Origin: Halomonas alkaliantarctica
GTDB lineage: Bacteria > Pseudomonadota > Gammaproteobacteria > Pseudomonadales > Halomonadaceae
Direction of reading: 5' to 3'
NCBI RefSeq assembly: GCF_029854215.1
Contig: NZ_CP122961.1
Location: 3,410,001 to 3,474,000 of the forward strand
DNA length: 64,000 nucleotides
This document shows positions 24,165-33,063 of the stretch, piece after piece. Within the stretch, counting starts at the first letter, position 1. Every line of letters starts with the position of its first letter. A program made the translations under genes and the position numbers. The notes under the pieces were generated by a model, which saw nothing but the letters and a program-made list of their open reading frames with translations, searched no databases and was not told where the DNA came from.

Positions 24165-26951
24165 TTAGTGCGCTTCATCCCAGTTGGCACCGCTCTCTGC
24201 TTCCACAATCAGCGGCACCTTCAGCTCCGCCGCGCCCTGCATGCGTTTTTGCACCTGCTCAATAAACGCCTCGACCTGCTTCTCAGCGACCTCAAACACC
24301 AGTTCGTCGTGCACCTGCATGACCATCAGCGCGTCGAACTCGCCTTCTGCCAGCCACGCATCCACGTCGATCATCGCCTGCTTGATAATGTCGGCAGCAG
24401 TGCCCTGCATCGGCGCATTAATGGCAGTGCGCTCGGCGCCTTGGCGGCGGTTACGATTCTGTGACTGAATTTCCGGTAGGTAGAGCCGCCGACCCAGCAC
24501 GGTTTCGACAAAGCCATCTTCAGCTGCCTGGGAGCGGATACGCTCCATGTAGCGGGCAACCCCTGGGTAACGGTCAAAGTAGCGGTCAATATAGGTCTGC
24601 GCTTGGCCACGTTCGATACGCAGCTGACGTGACAGGCCCCAAGCACTCATGCCATAAATCAAACCAAAGTTGATTGCTTTGGCACTACGACGCTGATCGC
24701 CAGAGACCTTATCAAGGGAGGTACCAAACACTTCCGCCGCCGTGGCCGTGTGGATATCACGCCCTTCGGCAAATGCCTCAAGCAGGCCTTTATCTTCAGA
24801 TAAGTGCGCCATGATGCGCAGCTCAATTTGCGAGTAGTCGGCGGCGACAATGCGGTAGCCGGGGCGGGCAATAAATGCCTGACGAATTTTGCGCCCCTCT
24901 TCGGTGCGGATGGGGATGTTCTGCAAGTTCGGATCAGACGATGACAACCGCCCGGTGGCGGTGACCGCCTGGTGGTAGCTGGTGTGTACACGGCCAGTGG
25001 CTTTATTGAGCAGCCGCGGCAATTTATCGGTGTAGGTGGACTTCAGCTTGGCAAGGCCACGGTGCTGCATAATCACCTTGGGCAGCGGGTAATCCAGCGC
25101 CAGCTCTTCCAGCACCCCTTCAGCAGTGGAAGGTGCGCCTTTAGGGGTTTTCTTCAGCACCGGGATTTTCTGCTCTTCAAACAGAATTTGCCCTAGCTGC
25201 TTGGGCGAACCGAGGTTAAATTCACGCCCGGCCAGCTCAAACGCCTCGCGCTCTAGTTCGCCAATGCGCTTTTCTAACTGCTGGCTCTGTTTGTGCAGCA
25301 GCTCAGCATCCACCGCCACTCCGTTGCGCTCAATCCGCGAGAGCACTTTGATTAGCGGCAGCTCAATATGATCCAGCACTTCTGCCAGGCGCCCTTCGCT
25401 TTCGACCTGGGGACGCAACACCTGCTGCAGTCGCAGGGTGATGTCGACATCTTCGCAGGCGTAAGGTACCGCCTGCTCCAGGGCAATTTGGTTGAAGGTC
25501 AACTGCTTCGCCCCCTTACCGGCAATCTCTTCAAATGAAATGGTTTTTTCGCCCAAATACTTGAGCGCCAGCGAATCCATATCGTGCCGCGTGGCGGTGG
25601 AGTTGAGCACATAGGAGGCCAGCATGGTGTCAGCAAAAGGGCCCGCCACGGAAATCGCATAGTTGGCCAGCACGGAAATGTCGTACTTGAGGTTTTGGCC
25701 AATCTTGGCTTTTTCCGGGTCTTCCAGCAGCGGTTTTAGCGCCGCCAACACCGTTTTGCGGTCAAGCTGCTTAGGTGCATCCAGGTAGTCATGGGCAAGG
25801 GGGATATAAGCCGCCTCCCCCGCTTCTAATGATAAGCCAATGCCAACAATTTCCGCGTCCATATAGTTGAGACTGGTCGTTTCCAAGTCAAAGCAGAAGC
25901 GCTCGGCGTTGTGTAGCCGCTCCAGCCAGCGCTCGAAGTCTGCCTGTTCGAGAATGACCTGGTCTTCACGAACAGACGCTTGACCGAAACCGCTATCCAC
26001 GGACTCGCTACCCGCTTCATCAGCGCTGGCGGGCGCAGGCTCACCGCCTTTAACGTCATCCACGCCTTCGTCTTTGCCTTCCAGCAGCTCGCCCAACCAC
26101 TGGCGGAACTCCATCTCTTTGTACAGGGTAACCAATGCTTCGCGATCTGGATGGGCAATATCCAAATCATCCAGTCCTACCGGCAGATCGCAATCGACTT
26201 TGATGGTGGCCAACTGATAGGAGAGAAATGCCTGATCGCGATGCTCTTCAAGCTTCTTGGGCAGGGTTTTGGCGCCCCGAAAAGTGAGCGTTTTTACTCG
26301 CTCTAAATCGCCATAAATGGTCTCCAGCCCACCGCCCATGCCTTGCAGCAGGCCAATGGCGGTTTTCTCACCTACACCGGGCACGCCGGGAATGTTATCG
26401 ACCTTGTCCCCCATCAGGGCAAGAAAATCGATAATTAGCGCGGGCGGCAGGCCGAATTTTTCTTCCACGCCCGCCTCGTCCAGGGTTTCATCCTTCATGG
26501 TGTTCACCAGCGTGATATGGGCATTGACCAACTGCGCCATATCTTTATCGCCGGTGGAGATCACCGCATCGCGCCCCGCCTGGGTGGCGTGATGTGCCAG
26601 GGTGCCAATCACATCGTCCGCCTCGACACCTTCAATACACAGCAGCGGCAGGCCTAGCGCTTTTACGCAGGCGTGCAGTGGCGCGATCTGGCTGCGCAGA
26701 TCATCAGGCATCGGCGGGCGGTGCGCTTTATAGTCGTTGTACATCTCATCGCGGAAGGTTTTGCCCGGCGCATCGAAGACCACGGCCATAGGGCTTTCAG
26801 GGTAATCCTTGATCAGCCGCTTGAGCATATTCAAGACGCCTTTCACCGCGCCCGTCGGCTGACCATTGGAGGTCGTCAGCGGCGGCAGCGCATGAAAGGC
26901 ACGGTAAAGATAGGAAGAGCCATCGACGAGGACGATCGGAGCGCGAGCCAT
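24165..26951 (-). CDS. polA: DNA polymerase I
   Basis: A 928-residue enzyme with three domains: N-terminal 5'-3' exonuclease (VLVDGSSYLYRAFHAL, VEADDVIGTLA), a 3'-5' proofreading domain with intact acidic residues (FCFDLETTSLNYMD, NLKYDISVLA, YACEDVDI), and the polymerase domain (DYSQIELRIMAHLSED, RRSAKAINFGLIYG, MQVHDELVFEV). ATG at 26951 is preferred to the TTG two codons upstream. It fills gaps in repair and matures Okazaki fragments. It is divergent from thrB, a common neighbour in Pseudomonas-type genomes. Confidence 0.96.
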   Translation of the reverse strand: MARAPIVLVDGSSYLYRAFHALPPLTTSNGQPTGAVKGVLNMLKRLIKDYPESPMAVVFDAPGKTFRDEMYNDYKAHRPPMPDDLRSQIAPLHACVKALGLPLLCIEGVEADDVIGTLAHHATQAGRDAVISTGDKDMAQLVNAHITLVNTMKDETLDEAGVEEKFGLPPALIIDFLALMGDKVDNIPGVPGVGEKTAIGLLQGMGGGLETIYGDLERVKTLTFRGAKTLPKKLEEHRDQAFLSYQLATIKVDCDLPVGLDDLDIAHPDREALVTLYKEMEFRQWLGELLEGKDEGVDDVKGGEPAPASADEAGSESVDSGFGQASVREDQVILEQADFERWLERLHNAERFCFDLETTSLNYMDAEIVGIGLSLEAGEAAYIPLAHDYLDAPKQLDRKTVLAALKPLLEDPEKAKIGQNLKYDISVLANYAISVAGPFADTMLASYVLNSTATRHDMDSLALKYLGEKTISFEEIAGKGAKQLTFNQIALEQAVPYACEDVDITLRLQQVLRPQVESEGRLAEVLDHIELPLIKVLSRIERNGVAVDAELLHKQSQQLEKRIGELEREAFELAGREFNLGSPKQLGQILFEEQKIPVLKKTPKGAPSTAEGVLEELALDYPLPKVIMQHRGLAKLKSTYTDKLPRLLNKATGRVHTSYHQAVTATGRLSSSDPNLQNIPIRTEEGRKIRQAFIARPGYRIVAADYSQIELRIMAHLSEDKGLLEAFAEGRDIHTATAAEVFGTSLDKVSGDQRRSAKAINFGLIYGMSAWGLSRQLRIERGQAQTYIDRYFDRYPGVARYMERIRSQAAEDGFVETVLGRRLYLPEIQSQNRNRRQGAERTAINAPMQGTAADIIKQAMIDVDAWLAEGEFDALMVMQVHDELVFEVAEKQVEAFIEQVQKRMQGAAELKVPLIVEAESGANWDEAH

Positions 26952-27132
26952 AACCAAGTTCCATTGTTAAATAAGATTGCTTAAAAAATAACGGCTAATA
27001 AGAGTTGATCATATGATACGCGTTGCGCAGGCAGCCTGCAGAGCCAAACTCGACTCTCTTATCACGACAACGCTGCCAACTGAGCGATCAAGCCGCTACA
27101 ATAATGGGCTTAGCAACCTGGGCGAGACTCTC

Positions 27133-28092
27133 ATGGCTGTATTTACCCCGCTTAGCGACGCACAGGTCGCCGCGTTTTTAGAAAAATTTGATGTGGGCAG
27201 TTTTGTTTCCCTTAAGGGCGTCGCGAACGGCACCGAAAATTCGACATTTTTTGTGACTACAGACCGCCGCGAGCTGGTGTTAACGCTGTTCGAACAGGGT
27301 GAGCACGCAGAGCTGCCGTTCTTTGTTGAGCTGTTGGACTATCTAGACGAACACCGCCTGCCGGTACCCGGCACGATTCACGACCGCGAAGGTATCGCGC
27401 TGCATAGCCTGGAGGGCAAGCCGGCGCTGCTATTTCCGCGCTTGCCTGGCCGTCACCCGCAAGCGCCCAATTTAGCCCAGTGCCACGCCCTTGGCGACAC
27501 TTTGGGCCGCCTGCACGTGGTATCGAAGCGCTTTCCAGGCCACCGCCCGAACCCACGGGATCTCAATTGGCTGCACGTGATGCACCACAAGGTGTTGAGC
27601 TACCTAAGTCCCGCCGATCAAACGCTGATGAAGGACGAAGTCGACGATTTCGAAAGCGCTTTCAGCCAGCACGATGAGTTGCCCCAGGGCGCCCTGCACG
27701 GTGATCTGTTTCGCGACAATACCCTGTTCGAGGGTGACCAGCTTGGCGGTATTATCGACTTTTATAATGGCTGCACCGGCGACCTACTGTTTGACCTGGC
27801 GATTGTCATTAACGACTGGGCCTCTAACGACGATGGCACGCTCAATGCCGAACGCTATAGCGCGCTGTTGAGCGCCTACCAGGCGCGCCGGCCGTTAACA
27901 GAGGACGAGCGGGAACTTTGGCCGACCATGCTGCGCATGACGGCGCTGCGCTACTGGCTGTCACGCCTGCTGGTGGTCTACGTTGATCCCCCGGCCCACG
28001 ATTTGACGCCCCACGACCCCGAACGTTTCCGAACCATTTTAAACGCGCGCATTGCCCACGGGGCACTGCCGCTACCCGAGGTTTCTGCATGA
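27133..28092 (+). CDS. thrB: Homoserine kinase (ThrB2, APH-fold)
   Basis: A 319-residue kinase of the aminoglycoside-phosphotransferase fold used for homoserine phosphorylation in pseudomonads and relatives. The start at 27133 gives the typical MAVFTPLSDAQVAAFL; an upstream extension to 27013 has no ribosome site. The active-site loop LHGDLFRDNTLF and metal-binding IIDFYNG are present. It makes O-phosphohomoserine for threonine synthesis. The stop overlaps the speA start (ATGA), an uncommon coupling of two unrelated amino-acid pathways. Confidence 0.9.
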   Translation: MAVFTPLSDAQVAAFLEKFDVGSFVSLKGVANGTENSTFFVTTDRRELVLTLFEQGEHAELPFFVELLDYLDEHRLPVPGTIHDREGIALHSLEGKPALLFPRLPGRHPQAPNLAQCHALGDTLGRLHVVSKRFPGHRPNPRDLNWLHVMHHKVLSYLSPADQTLMKDEVDDFESAFSQHDELPQGALHGDLFRDNTLFEGDQLGGIIDFYNGCTGDLLFDLAIVINDWASNDDGTLNAERYSALLSAYQARRPLTEDERELWPTMLRMTALRYWLSRLLVVYVDPPAHDLTPHDPERFRTILNARIAHGALPLPEVSA

Positions 28093-30005
28093 GTGTGATG
28101 GCGACAACTAGCCCTGCCCTTCGCGCACGGCGCACCTGGAATATCGACCAATGGGGTAGCGGCTACTTCGACGTGGATGACCAGGGCCAGGCCCTGGTTC
28201 GGCCCCTCGGTAATGATGCGGAAGGCCCGGCACTACCGCTTAGCGGACTGGTTCGCCAACTGCAGAGTGCCGGGCTGCGTCTACCGGTGCTGGTGCGCTT
28301 TAGCGATATTCTCCATGACCGGGTTGAGCAGCTTTGCGGCGCTTTTGATGCCGCGATGAGCGACTGCGACTACCAGGGCGGCTACACCGCTGTTTACCCG
28401 ATTAAAGTGAACCAGCAGCGTCGTGTCGTTGAAGAAATTCTGGCCACCGCTGAGCGCGGCAACGGCCGCGTGGGTCTGGAAGCGGGCAGCAAGCCGGAGC
28501 TGCTGGCAGTGTTGGCGCTTTCTGACGGCGGCTCTTCGCTGATTGTCTGTAATGGCTATAAAGACCGCGAGTATGTGCGCTTGGCACTGCTGGGTGAAAA
28601 ACTCGGCCATAAGGTCTATTTGGTGGTCGAAAAACTCTCCGAGCTGCAGATGATTTTGGAAGAGGCTCGCGAACTGGACGTTACCCCGCGAATTGGCCTG
28701 CGCGCCCGCCTTGCCTCGGTGGGTAAAGGCAAGTGGCAGAATACCGGCGGCGAGAAGTCTAAGTTTGGCCTCACCGCCAGCCAGATTCTCGAGGTGGTAG
28801 ACACCCTTCGCCGTGAGGACGCGCTGAAAAGTCTGCAGCTGGTGCACTTCCACCTGGGCTCCCAGATCGCCAATATTCGCGATATTCAGCGCGGCCTGCG
28901 CGAGTGCGCACGCTTCTACCAGAACCTGATGCAACTGGGCGCGCCCATCGACACCGTGGACGTAGGCGGCGGCCTGGGCATCGACTATGAAGGCACTCGC
29001 TCGCGCAGCTTCTGCTCGGCCAACTACTCGATGCGTGAGTACGCTCGCAACGTGGTCAGCGCCTTTGCCCAGCTCTGCCAAGAGGCAAACCTACCCCAGC
29101 CTCATCTCATCAGCGAATCAGGTCGCGCGCTGACCGCACACCACGCGGTACTGATCACCAACGTGATTGGCGAAGAGCGTATTGATCACACCCCGCCGGA
29201 ACGACACGTCCAAGAGGATACTCAAGTTGAGTTACTGTGGCGTGTGTTCGAGCAACTCGCTACCGCCCAAGAGCCACGCATGCTGGTAGAAGCGTGGCAT
29301 GATCTGCTTCAAGCGGTTAGCGAGCTGCAGGAACGCTTTGTAATGGGCTTGAGCGACATTAACGCCCGCGCTGAAGGCGAGCGTGTGTATATGGCCGCCT
29401 GCGCGCGGCTGCGCAACCAATTGGATACCCGTAACCGTGCCCATCGCGAAATCATGGATGAGCTGGCGGAGAAGCTCGCCGATAAACTGTTCGTCAACTT
29501 CTCGCTGTTCCAGTCTGTGCCTGACGTTTGGGGTATCGAGCAGATATTCCCGGTGCTGCCGCTTAGCGGGCTGGACCAAGCCCCCACCCGGCGGGCAGTG
29601 ATTCAGGACATCACTTGCGACTCCGATGGCCGCATCGACAGCTACGTCGACGGCCAGGGGGTCGAGAGCACCCTGCCACTGCCCGAGTGGTCATGCGACG
29701 ACGAGCGCTGGCTAGGGTTCTTTCTAGTGGGCGCCTATCAGGAAATTCTTGGCGATCTACACAACCTGTTTGGCGACACCGACTCCGTGGACGCTGCGCT
29801 CAATGCCGACGGCGAGTGGACACTGTCTAACCCGCTGGCCGGGGACTCGGTGGCCCAGGTGCTTGCCTACGTCAACTTCAATGCCAATGTGCTCAAGCAG
29901 AAGCTTACCGACCAGCTAGCCGCCAGCGGCTTTACTGCCGACGAGCAAGCGCGCTTTGCGGCGAGCTTAAGCGAAGGGCTGGAAGGCTATACCTATCTTG
30001 AGTAA
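28089..30005 (+). CDS. speA: Biosynthetic arginine decarboxylase
   Basis: A 638-residue PLP enzyme converting arginine to agmatine for polyamine synthesis. The PLP-lysine segment is YPIKVNQQRRVVEEI, followed by GLEAGSKPEL, HFHLGSQIANI, VDVGGGLGIDYEG and SESGRALTAHHAVL. The N-terminus (WNIDQWGSGYFDVDDQG) and length are normal for SpeA. It is the second gene of a coupled pair with thrB; a strong terminator follows. No speB-like gene is nearby. Confidence 0.95.
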   Translation: MSVMATTSPALRARRTWNIDQWGSGYFDVDDQGQALVRPLGNDAEGPALPLSGLVRQLQSAGLRLPVLVRFSDILHDRVEQLCGAFDAAMSDCDYQGGYTAVYPIKVNQQRRVVEEILATAERGNGRVGLEAGSKPELLAVLALSDGGSSLIVCNGYKDREYVRLALLGEKLGHKVYLVVEKLSELQMILEEARELDVTPRIGLRARLASVGKGKWQNTGGEKSKFGLTASQILEVVDTLRREDALKSLQLVHFHLGSQIANIRDIQRGLRECARFYQNLMQLGAPIDTVDVGGGLGIDYEGTRSRSFCSANYSMREYARNVVSAFAQLCQEANLPQPHLISESGRALTAHHAVLITNVIGEERIDHTPPERHVQEDTQVELLWRVFEQLATAQEPRMLVEAWHDLLQAVSELQERFVMGLSDINARAEGERVYMAACARLRNQLDTRNRAHREIMDELAEKLADKLFVNFSLFQSVPDVWGIEQIFPVLPLSGLDQAPTRRAVIQDITCDSDGRIDSYVDGQGVESTLPLPEWSCDDERWLGFFLVGAYQEILGDLHNLFGDTDSVDAALNADGEWTLSNPLAGDSVAQVLAYVNFNANVLKQKLTDQLAASGFTADEQARFAASLSEGLEGYTYLE

Positions 30006-30053
30006 CGAGGCTGAACGCTTGGTCTTGAAGAGAACGTTTTAGTCGCTCTAAAC

Positions 30054-30090
30054 AAGAAACACCACCCTGATTGCGGGGTGGTGTTTCTTC
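30054..30090. terminator. Bidirectional terminator between speA and the FAH-family gene
   Basis: A long stem (AAGAAACACCACCC paired with GGGGTGGTGTTTCTT) with a small loop, between convergent genes; A/T tracts on both sides allow function in both directions. Confidence 0.85.
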
Positions 30091-30141
30091 GCTATCCAGT
30101 ACTTTCATCCACCACTGTCCAGCAACTCTCTGCTCTTTTCG

Positions 30142-30807
30142 CTACTCGACTACGCTGGTTTCGACTTCCAAACCACCGGTCAAGGTTAATCGCAGTGATG
30201 AACCGCGAACCAGCTCTCCAACGCCTGATGGCGTGCCGGTCAAAATTACATCGCCCGGCTCTAGAGTGAAGTGACGGCTCATTTCGGCTACCAAGGTCGG
30301 TATGGCGAAGATCATGTCGGAGCCTTCACCGTGCTGGCGCTCTTCACCATCAATCTCAAGCGTGAAAGCCAGCGCGTTCCAGTTGGGAACACGGCTTAGC
30401 GGCAGAAACGACGAAAGCGGGCAAGCGCCATCAAACGCTTTGGCGATTTCCCAGGGATGCCCCTTCTCTTTTAGCTTTGTCTGTACATCACGCAGCGTTA
30501 AATCCATCGCCAACCCGATACCGACAATCGCACGCTCGGCCTCATCCAGGGTGGCGTGGGTTAACGTTTCACCCACTAACAGCGCAAGCTCGGCTTCATA
30601 ATGCACATCACCGCGTGAAAACGGCGGATCCAACGGCTTGGTTAGATCCACAACACTGGTCGCGGGTTTAATAAACAGCAGCGGCTCCGTGGGAACCGGA
30701 TTATCCAACTCTTTCGCATGGTCGGCATAATTACGGCCGATGCAGACAACCTTGCCCAGCGGGTGGGGAAACTCCTGGCCATCGGTGAACTGTGGAACAA
30801 AACGCAT
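30142..30807 (-). CDS. Fumarylacetoacetate hydrolase family protein (YcgM-like)
   Basis: A 221-residue FAH-fold enzyme. ATG at 30807 follows AAGGAG. The segments KVVCIGRNYADHAKE, LFIKPATSVV, VHYEAELALLVG (metal ligands E, E), GIGLAMDLTLRDVQ and LTGTPSGVG define the short YcgM/fumarylpyruvate-hydrolase-like branch, which acts on acylpyruvates or as an oxaloacetate decarboxylase. The physiological substrate is not evident; no aromatic-degradation neighbours are seen. Confidence 0.85.
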   Translation of the reverse strand: MRFVPQFTDGQEFPHPLGKVVCIGRNYADHAKELDNPVPTEPLLFIKPATSVVDLTKPLDPPFSRGDVHYEAELALLVGETLTHATLDEAERAIVGIGLAMDLTLRDVQTKLKEKGHPWEIAKAFDGACPLSSFLPLSRVPNWNALAFTLEIDGEERQHGEGSDMIFAIPTLVAEMSRHFTLEPGDVILTGTPSGVGELVRGSSLRLTLTGGLEVETSVVE

Positions 30808-30925
30808 GGCGGGTATTCTCCTTCTCATTATGCGTGCCGCATTCGCAACGACAGGCGCAACAGTTTACCCCACCTATGCGAAGGTTCCACTCCCTTGGGT
30901 TATGAATTTGTTTCCCCACTTCATG

Positions 30926-31924
30926 CTAGCGATATTGCTGCGTCGGTTGGTCGGGGCTATGAGCCAAGAAATCAGGCCGTTGTTTAGCCGCAGCGTAAGG
31001 CGCCTCGCAACGATTATCCTGACGGTTAAATACAAAGAACACGTTGCTACGCGGGTCAGGCGAAAGGTTTGCATTCGAAGCATGCAGCGTATTGCAATCG
31101 AATAGCAGCAAACCGCCCGCCTTGCCTTTTGGTGCTTCAATCCCGTGCTTAGCTACGAGCTCGGTAAGCGCCTCGGGGCTTGGCACACCCACCTCTTGGG
31201 CTTTCAGCGAGCTTTTGTGGTTATCTTCTGGTGTTTCCCCCAGGCATGGCACAAACTTTTTGTGCGAACCAGGAATCAACATTAACGGGCCGTTGAACTC
31301 ATGGTTGTCGGTTAGGATCAGCGATGCACTGACTGCGTGCATTGCTGGCATGCCATCTTCCGCGTGCCATGTCTCAAAATCGGAATGCCAGTTAAAGCCT
31401 TTACCGGCAAACCCAGGCTTATAGTTAATCCGCGACTGATGAACGTATGGATCATCGCCAATGATTTGACGCGCAGCGCCCGCTACACGCTGATCGCTGG
31501 CCAGTTTGCCCAAGCGTTCAGAGAGAAAGTGCACCGCAAACAGTGAACGAATTTCCTGGCTCTCAGGCTCAGTCACGCTGAAGTCTTTATTGAGATACTC
31601 ATCATTGCTCATCAACGCCTTCATTTCCTGACGCAGCTCATCAAGCTCTGCGCCTTCAATGAGGTTGGGAATAAACAGAAACCCTTTGTGTTCAAACTCA
31701 TCAAGCTGCGCTTGGCTTAACGGGCCGGAAAGCTGACGGCCTTTGACAACTGCATCTTGGCGCGGCAGCCAGGTTGTCTCAGGGGCAGTGCTTAAGCGCG
31801 AGGGATAGCTATCCTGTACCTCTGCGCGCCGAGCCTGAGTGCTGCGAACGTTAGGTGTATCGGCCATTTCGCTATATTGCTTATGGGCGGTTACAGAATT
31901 TAGCGGTGTGCTTTTGACTGTCAT
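30926..31924 (-). CDS. ectD: Ectoine hydroxylase
   Basis: A 332-residue non-heme Fe(II)/2-oxoglutarate dioxygenase that converts ectoine to 5-hydroxyectoine, a compatible solute of salt and heat stress. The EctD signature FNWHSDFETWHAEDGMP carries iron ligands His180 and Asp182; the third ligand is His281 in CNTLHASNANLS. The length exceeds most EctD proteins by about 30 residues at the N-terminus; ATG at 31924 has AAGGAG 11 bp upstream. It stands apart from any ectABC cluster, as is common in Halomonas. This is the strongest physiological marker in the window. Confidence 0.95.
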   Translation of the reverse strand: MTVKSTPLNSVTAHKQYSEMADTPNVRSTQARRAEVQDSYPSRLSTAPETTWLPRQDAVVKGRQLSGPLSQAQLDEFEHKGFLFIPNLIEGAELDELRQEMKALMSNDEYLNKDFSVTEPESQEIRSLFAVHFLSERLGKLASDQRVAGAARQIIGDDPYVHQSRINYKPGFAGKGFNWHSDFETWHAEDGMPAMHAVSASLILTDNHEFNGPLMLIPGSHKKFVPCLGETPEDNHKSSLKAQEVGVPSPEALTELVAKHGIEAPKGKAGGLLLFDCNTLHASNANLSPDPRSNVFFVFNRQDNRCEAPYAAAKQRPDFLAHSPDQPTQQYR

Positions 31925-32092
31925 CTAATCCACTCCTTGTATGATTAGGTTTCAGATCGAACATATTGCACGTATAAATAATAGAGCACGGTTCAAGCGT
32001 CGTGCAGGGAGTAGCCTAGACCACTAAAATTCACTCGCAAGGCATGATTTCTGGTTTGATAACGTAGGTTACGTGAAAAAAATTGAAAAGTG

Positions 32093-32120
32093 GCTTTTAG
32101 GCAATACATCACCTAAAAGC
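32093..32120. repeat. Perfect 9-bp hairpin upstream of the META-domain gene
   Basis: Arms GCTTTTAGG and CCTAAAAGC are separated by 10 bp, about 57 bp before the META-domain start, in the 252-bp gap after ectD. It lacks a T tract, so it is not a clear terminator; an operator or RNA hairpin is possible. Confidence 0.4.
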
Positions 32121-32176
32121 TCACTCCAAACCACAATGTTTGCGGCTAATGTTGCTCATATTTTTTATCTAACTAA

Positions 32177-32650
32177 ATGGTAAATCATACTTTGAAAAGA
32201 CGGCTACCGATTTATGGGTTGATCAGCGCTCTATTAATAACCGCGGGGTGTTCTTCAGCAACAATGGATACTCTCGAGACAACGCACCACCCGGATGAAG
32301 CGTTGATCAACACCTACTGGAAGCTGGTGACGATTGATGACATACCGGTCGTCACGCTAGAGAATTTCCGTGAAGCGCATTTGGTTCTTCATCAAGAGGC
32401 TTCCCGCCTAGCTGGCGCTACCGGCTGCAATACCTTAATGGGCAGCTACTGGTTGGAAAACGAGCGCATAGCGTTTGAGCAAATCGCCAGCACTAAAATG
32501 GCCTGCCCAACACCCCAAATGAAAACCGAGCGAGACTTTCTAGCCGCACTCAAGCAGGTAACAGCATGGAGCGTGGATGGCGCGACGCTTGTCCTTTCTG
32601 GGGAGGATAATGAACCACTGGCAGCCTTTAAGGCGGTGCATCTTTATTAG
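32177..32650 (+). CDS. META-domain lipoprotein (HslJ-like)
   Basis: A 157-residue lipoprotein with a lipobox ITAGC at about residue 25 and a C-terminal META domain (NTYWKLVTIDDIPV, GATGCNTLMGSYWLE, STKMACPTPQM). The conserved GCN and the second Cys follow the HslJ pattern. HslJ affects envelope properties and novobiocin resistance in E. coli; here the role is unknown. The ribosome site is weak. It is the last host gene before the prophage; its host-like composition argues against phage origin. Confidence 0.85.
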   Translation: MVNHTLKRRLPIYGLISALLITAGCSSATMDTLETTHHPDEALINTYWKLVTIDDIPVVTLENFREAHLVLHQEASRLAGATGCNTLMGSYWLENERIAFEQIASTKMACPTPQMKTERDFLAALKQVTAWSVDGATLVLSGEDNEPLAAFKAVHLY

Positions 32651-32743
32651 TAATACGCACAGACAACGCTATGTTTAAAGTTATAAAGCTTCGCTGGTTA
32701 ACCGACGGATATACAAGTGAAAGCAAGCTTCCTGAATAGCGCT

Positions 32744-32780
32744 TTATCCACAACCCTAAATAAATAGTGGTTGTGGATAA
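32744..32780. repeat. 12-bp inverted repeat containing two DnaA-box-like sequences
   Basis: TTATCCACAACC and its exact complement GGTTGTGGATAA flank a 13-bp A+T-rich spacer. Each arm includes TTATCCACA, the E. coli DnaA-box consensus. It lies in the 222-bp gap between the META-domain gene and attL. It could bind DnaA or simply form a hairpin. Confidence 0.5.
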
Positions 32781-32810
32781 CGCCAATACTGGACAGGTAC
32801 TGTAGACACG

Positions 32811-32835
32811 AAAAAGCCGCCCTTTTGGGCGGCTT
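32811..32835 (-). terminator. Terminator of the displaced tRNA-Thr 3' region
   Basis: Stem AAGCCGCCC / GGGCGGCTT with a TTTT loop; read on the minus strand it ends in a T tract. It lies where the original tRNA operon terminator would have been before phage insertion and closely resembles the copy at 44129-44153. Confidence 0.75.
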
Positions 32836-32872
32836 AGTCTAATTCTCTAACGCTTAACTTTTAACCACTTAT

Positions 32873-32919
32873 AGTGGTGCCGACACCAGGAGTCGAACCC
32901 GGGACCTACTGATTACAAG
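32873..32919. repeat. attL: 47-bp duplicate of the tRNA-Thr 3' half
   Basis: Identical to 44192-44238. It includes the CCA end, T arm and anticodon-stem region of tRNA-Thr and then diverges, so it is a displaced tRNA 3' end and not a functional tRNA. Similarity to the right-hand copy continues, with mismatches, leftward to about 32801. Confidence 0.93.
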
Positions 32920-33063
32920 AACGTGTCTGAGAAAGCCGCTGGAGCATACAATATCAAAAAACAGTGACTTACGACAACCAGAAATACCGCTTTAGCTCAA
33001 TAGGTCATGCTTCTGTAGACATTTTTTCTGCTCATTTAGCCTAGCCAATTAGCTTTTAACTGT

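Noticed and set aside
28281..29081. A 266-codon minus-strand frame inside speA
   Set aside because: It is the antisense of a well-supported PLP decarboxylase; no family pattern and no ribosome site.
32875..32919. tRNA-like sequence at the left prophage end
   Set aside because: Only the 3' half of tRNA-Thr is present; the D arm and 5' acceptor strand are missing, so it is attL and not a tRNA gene.
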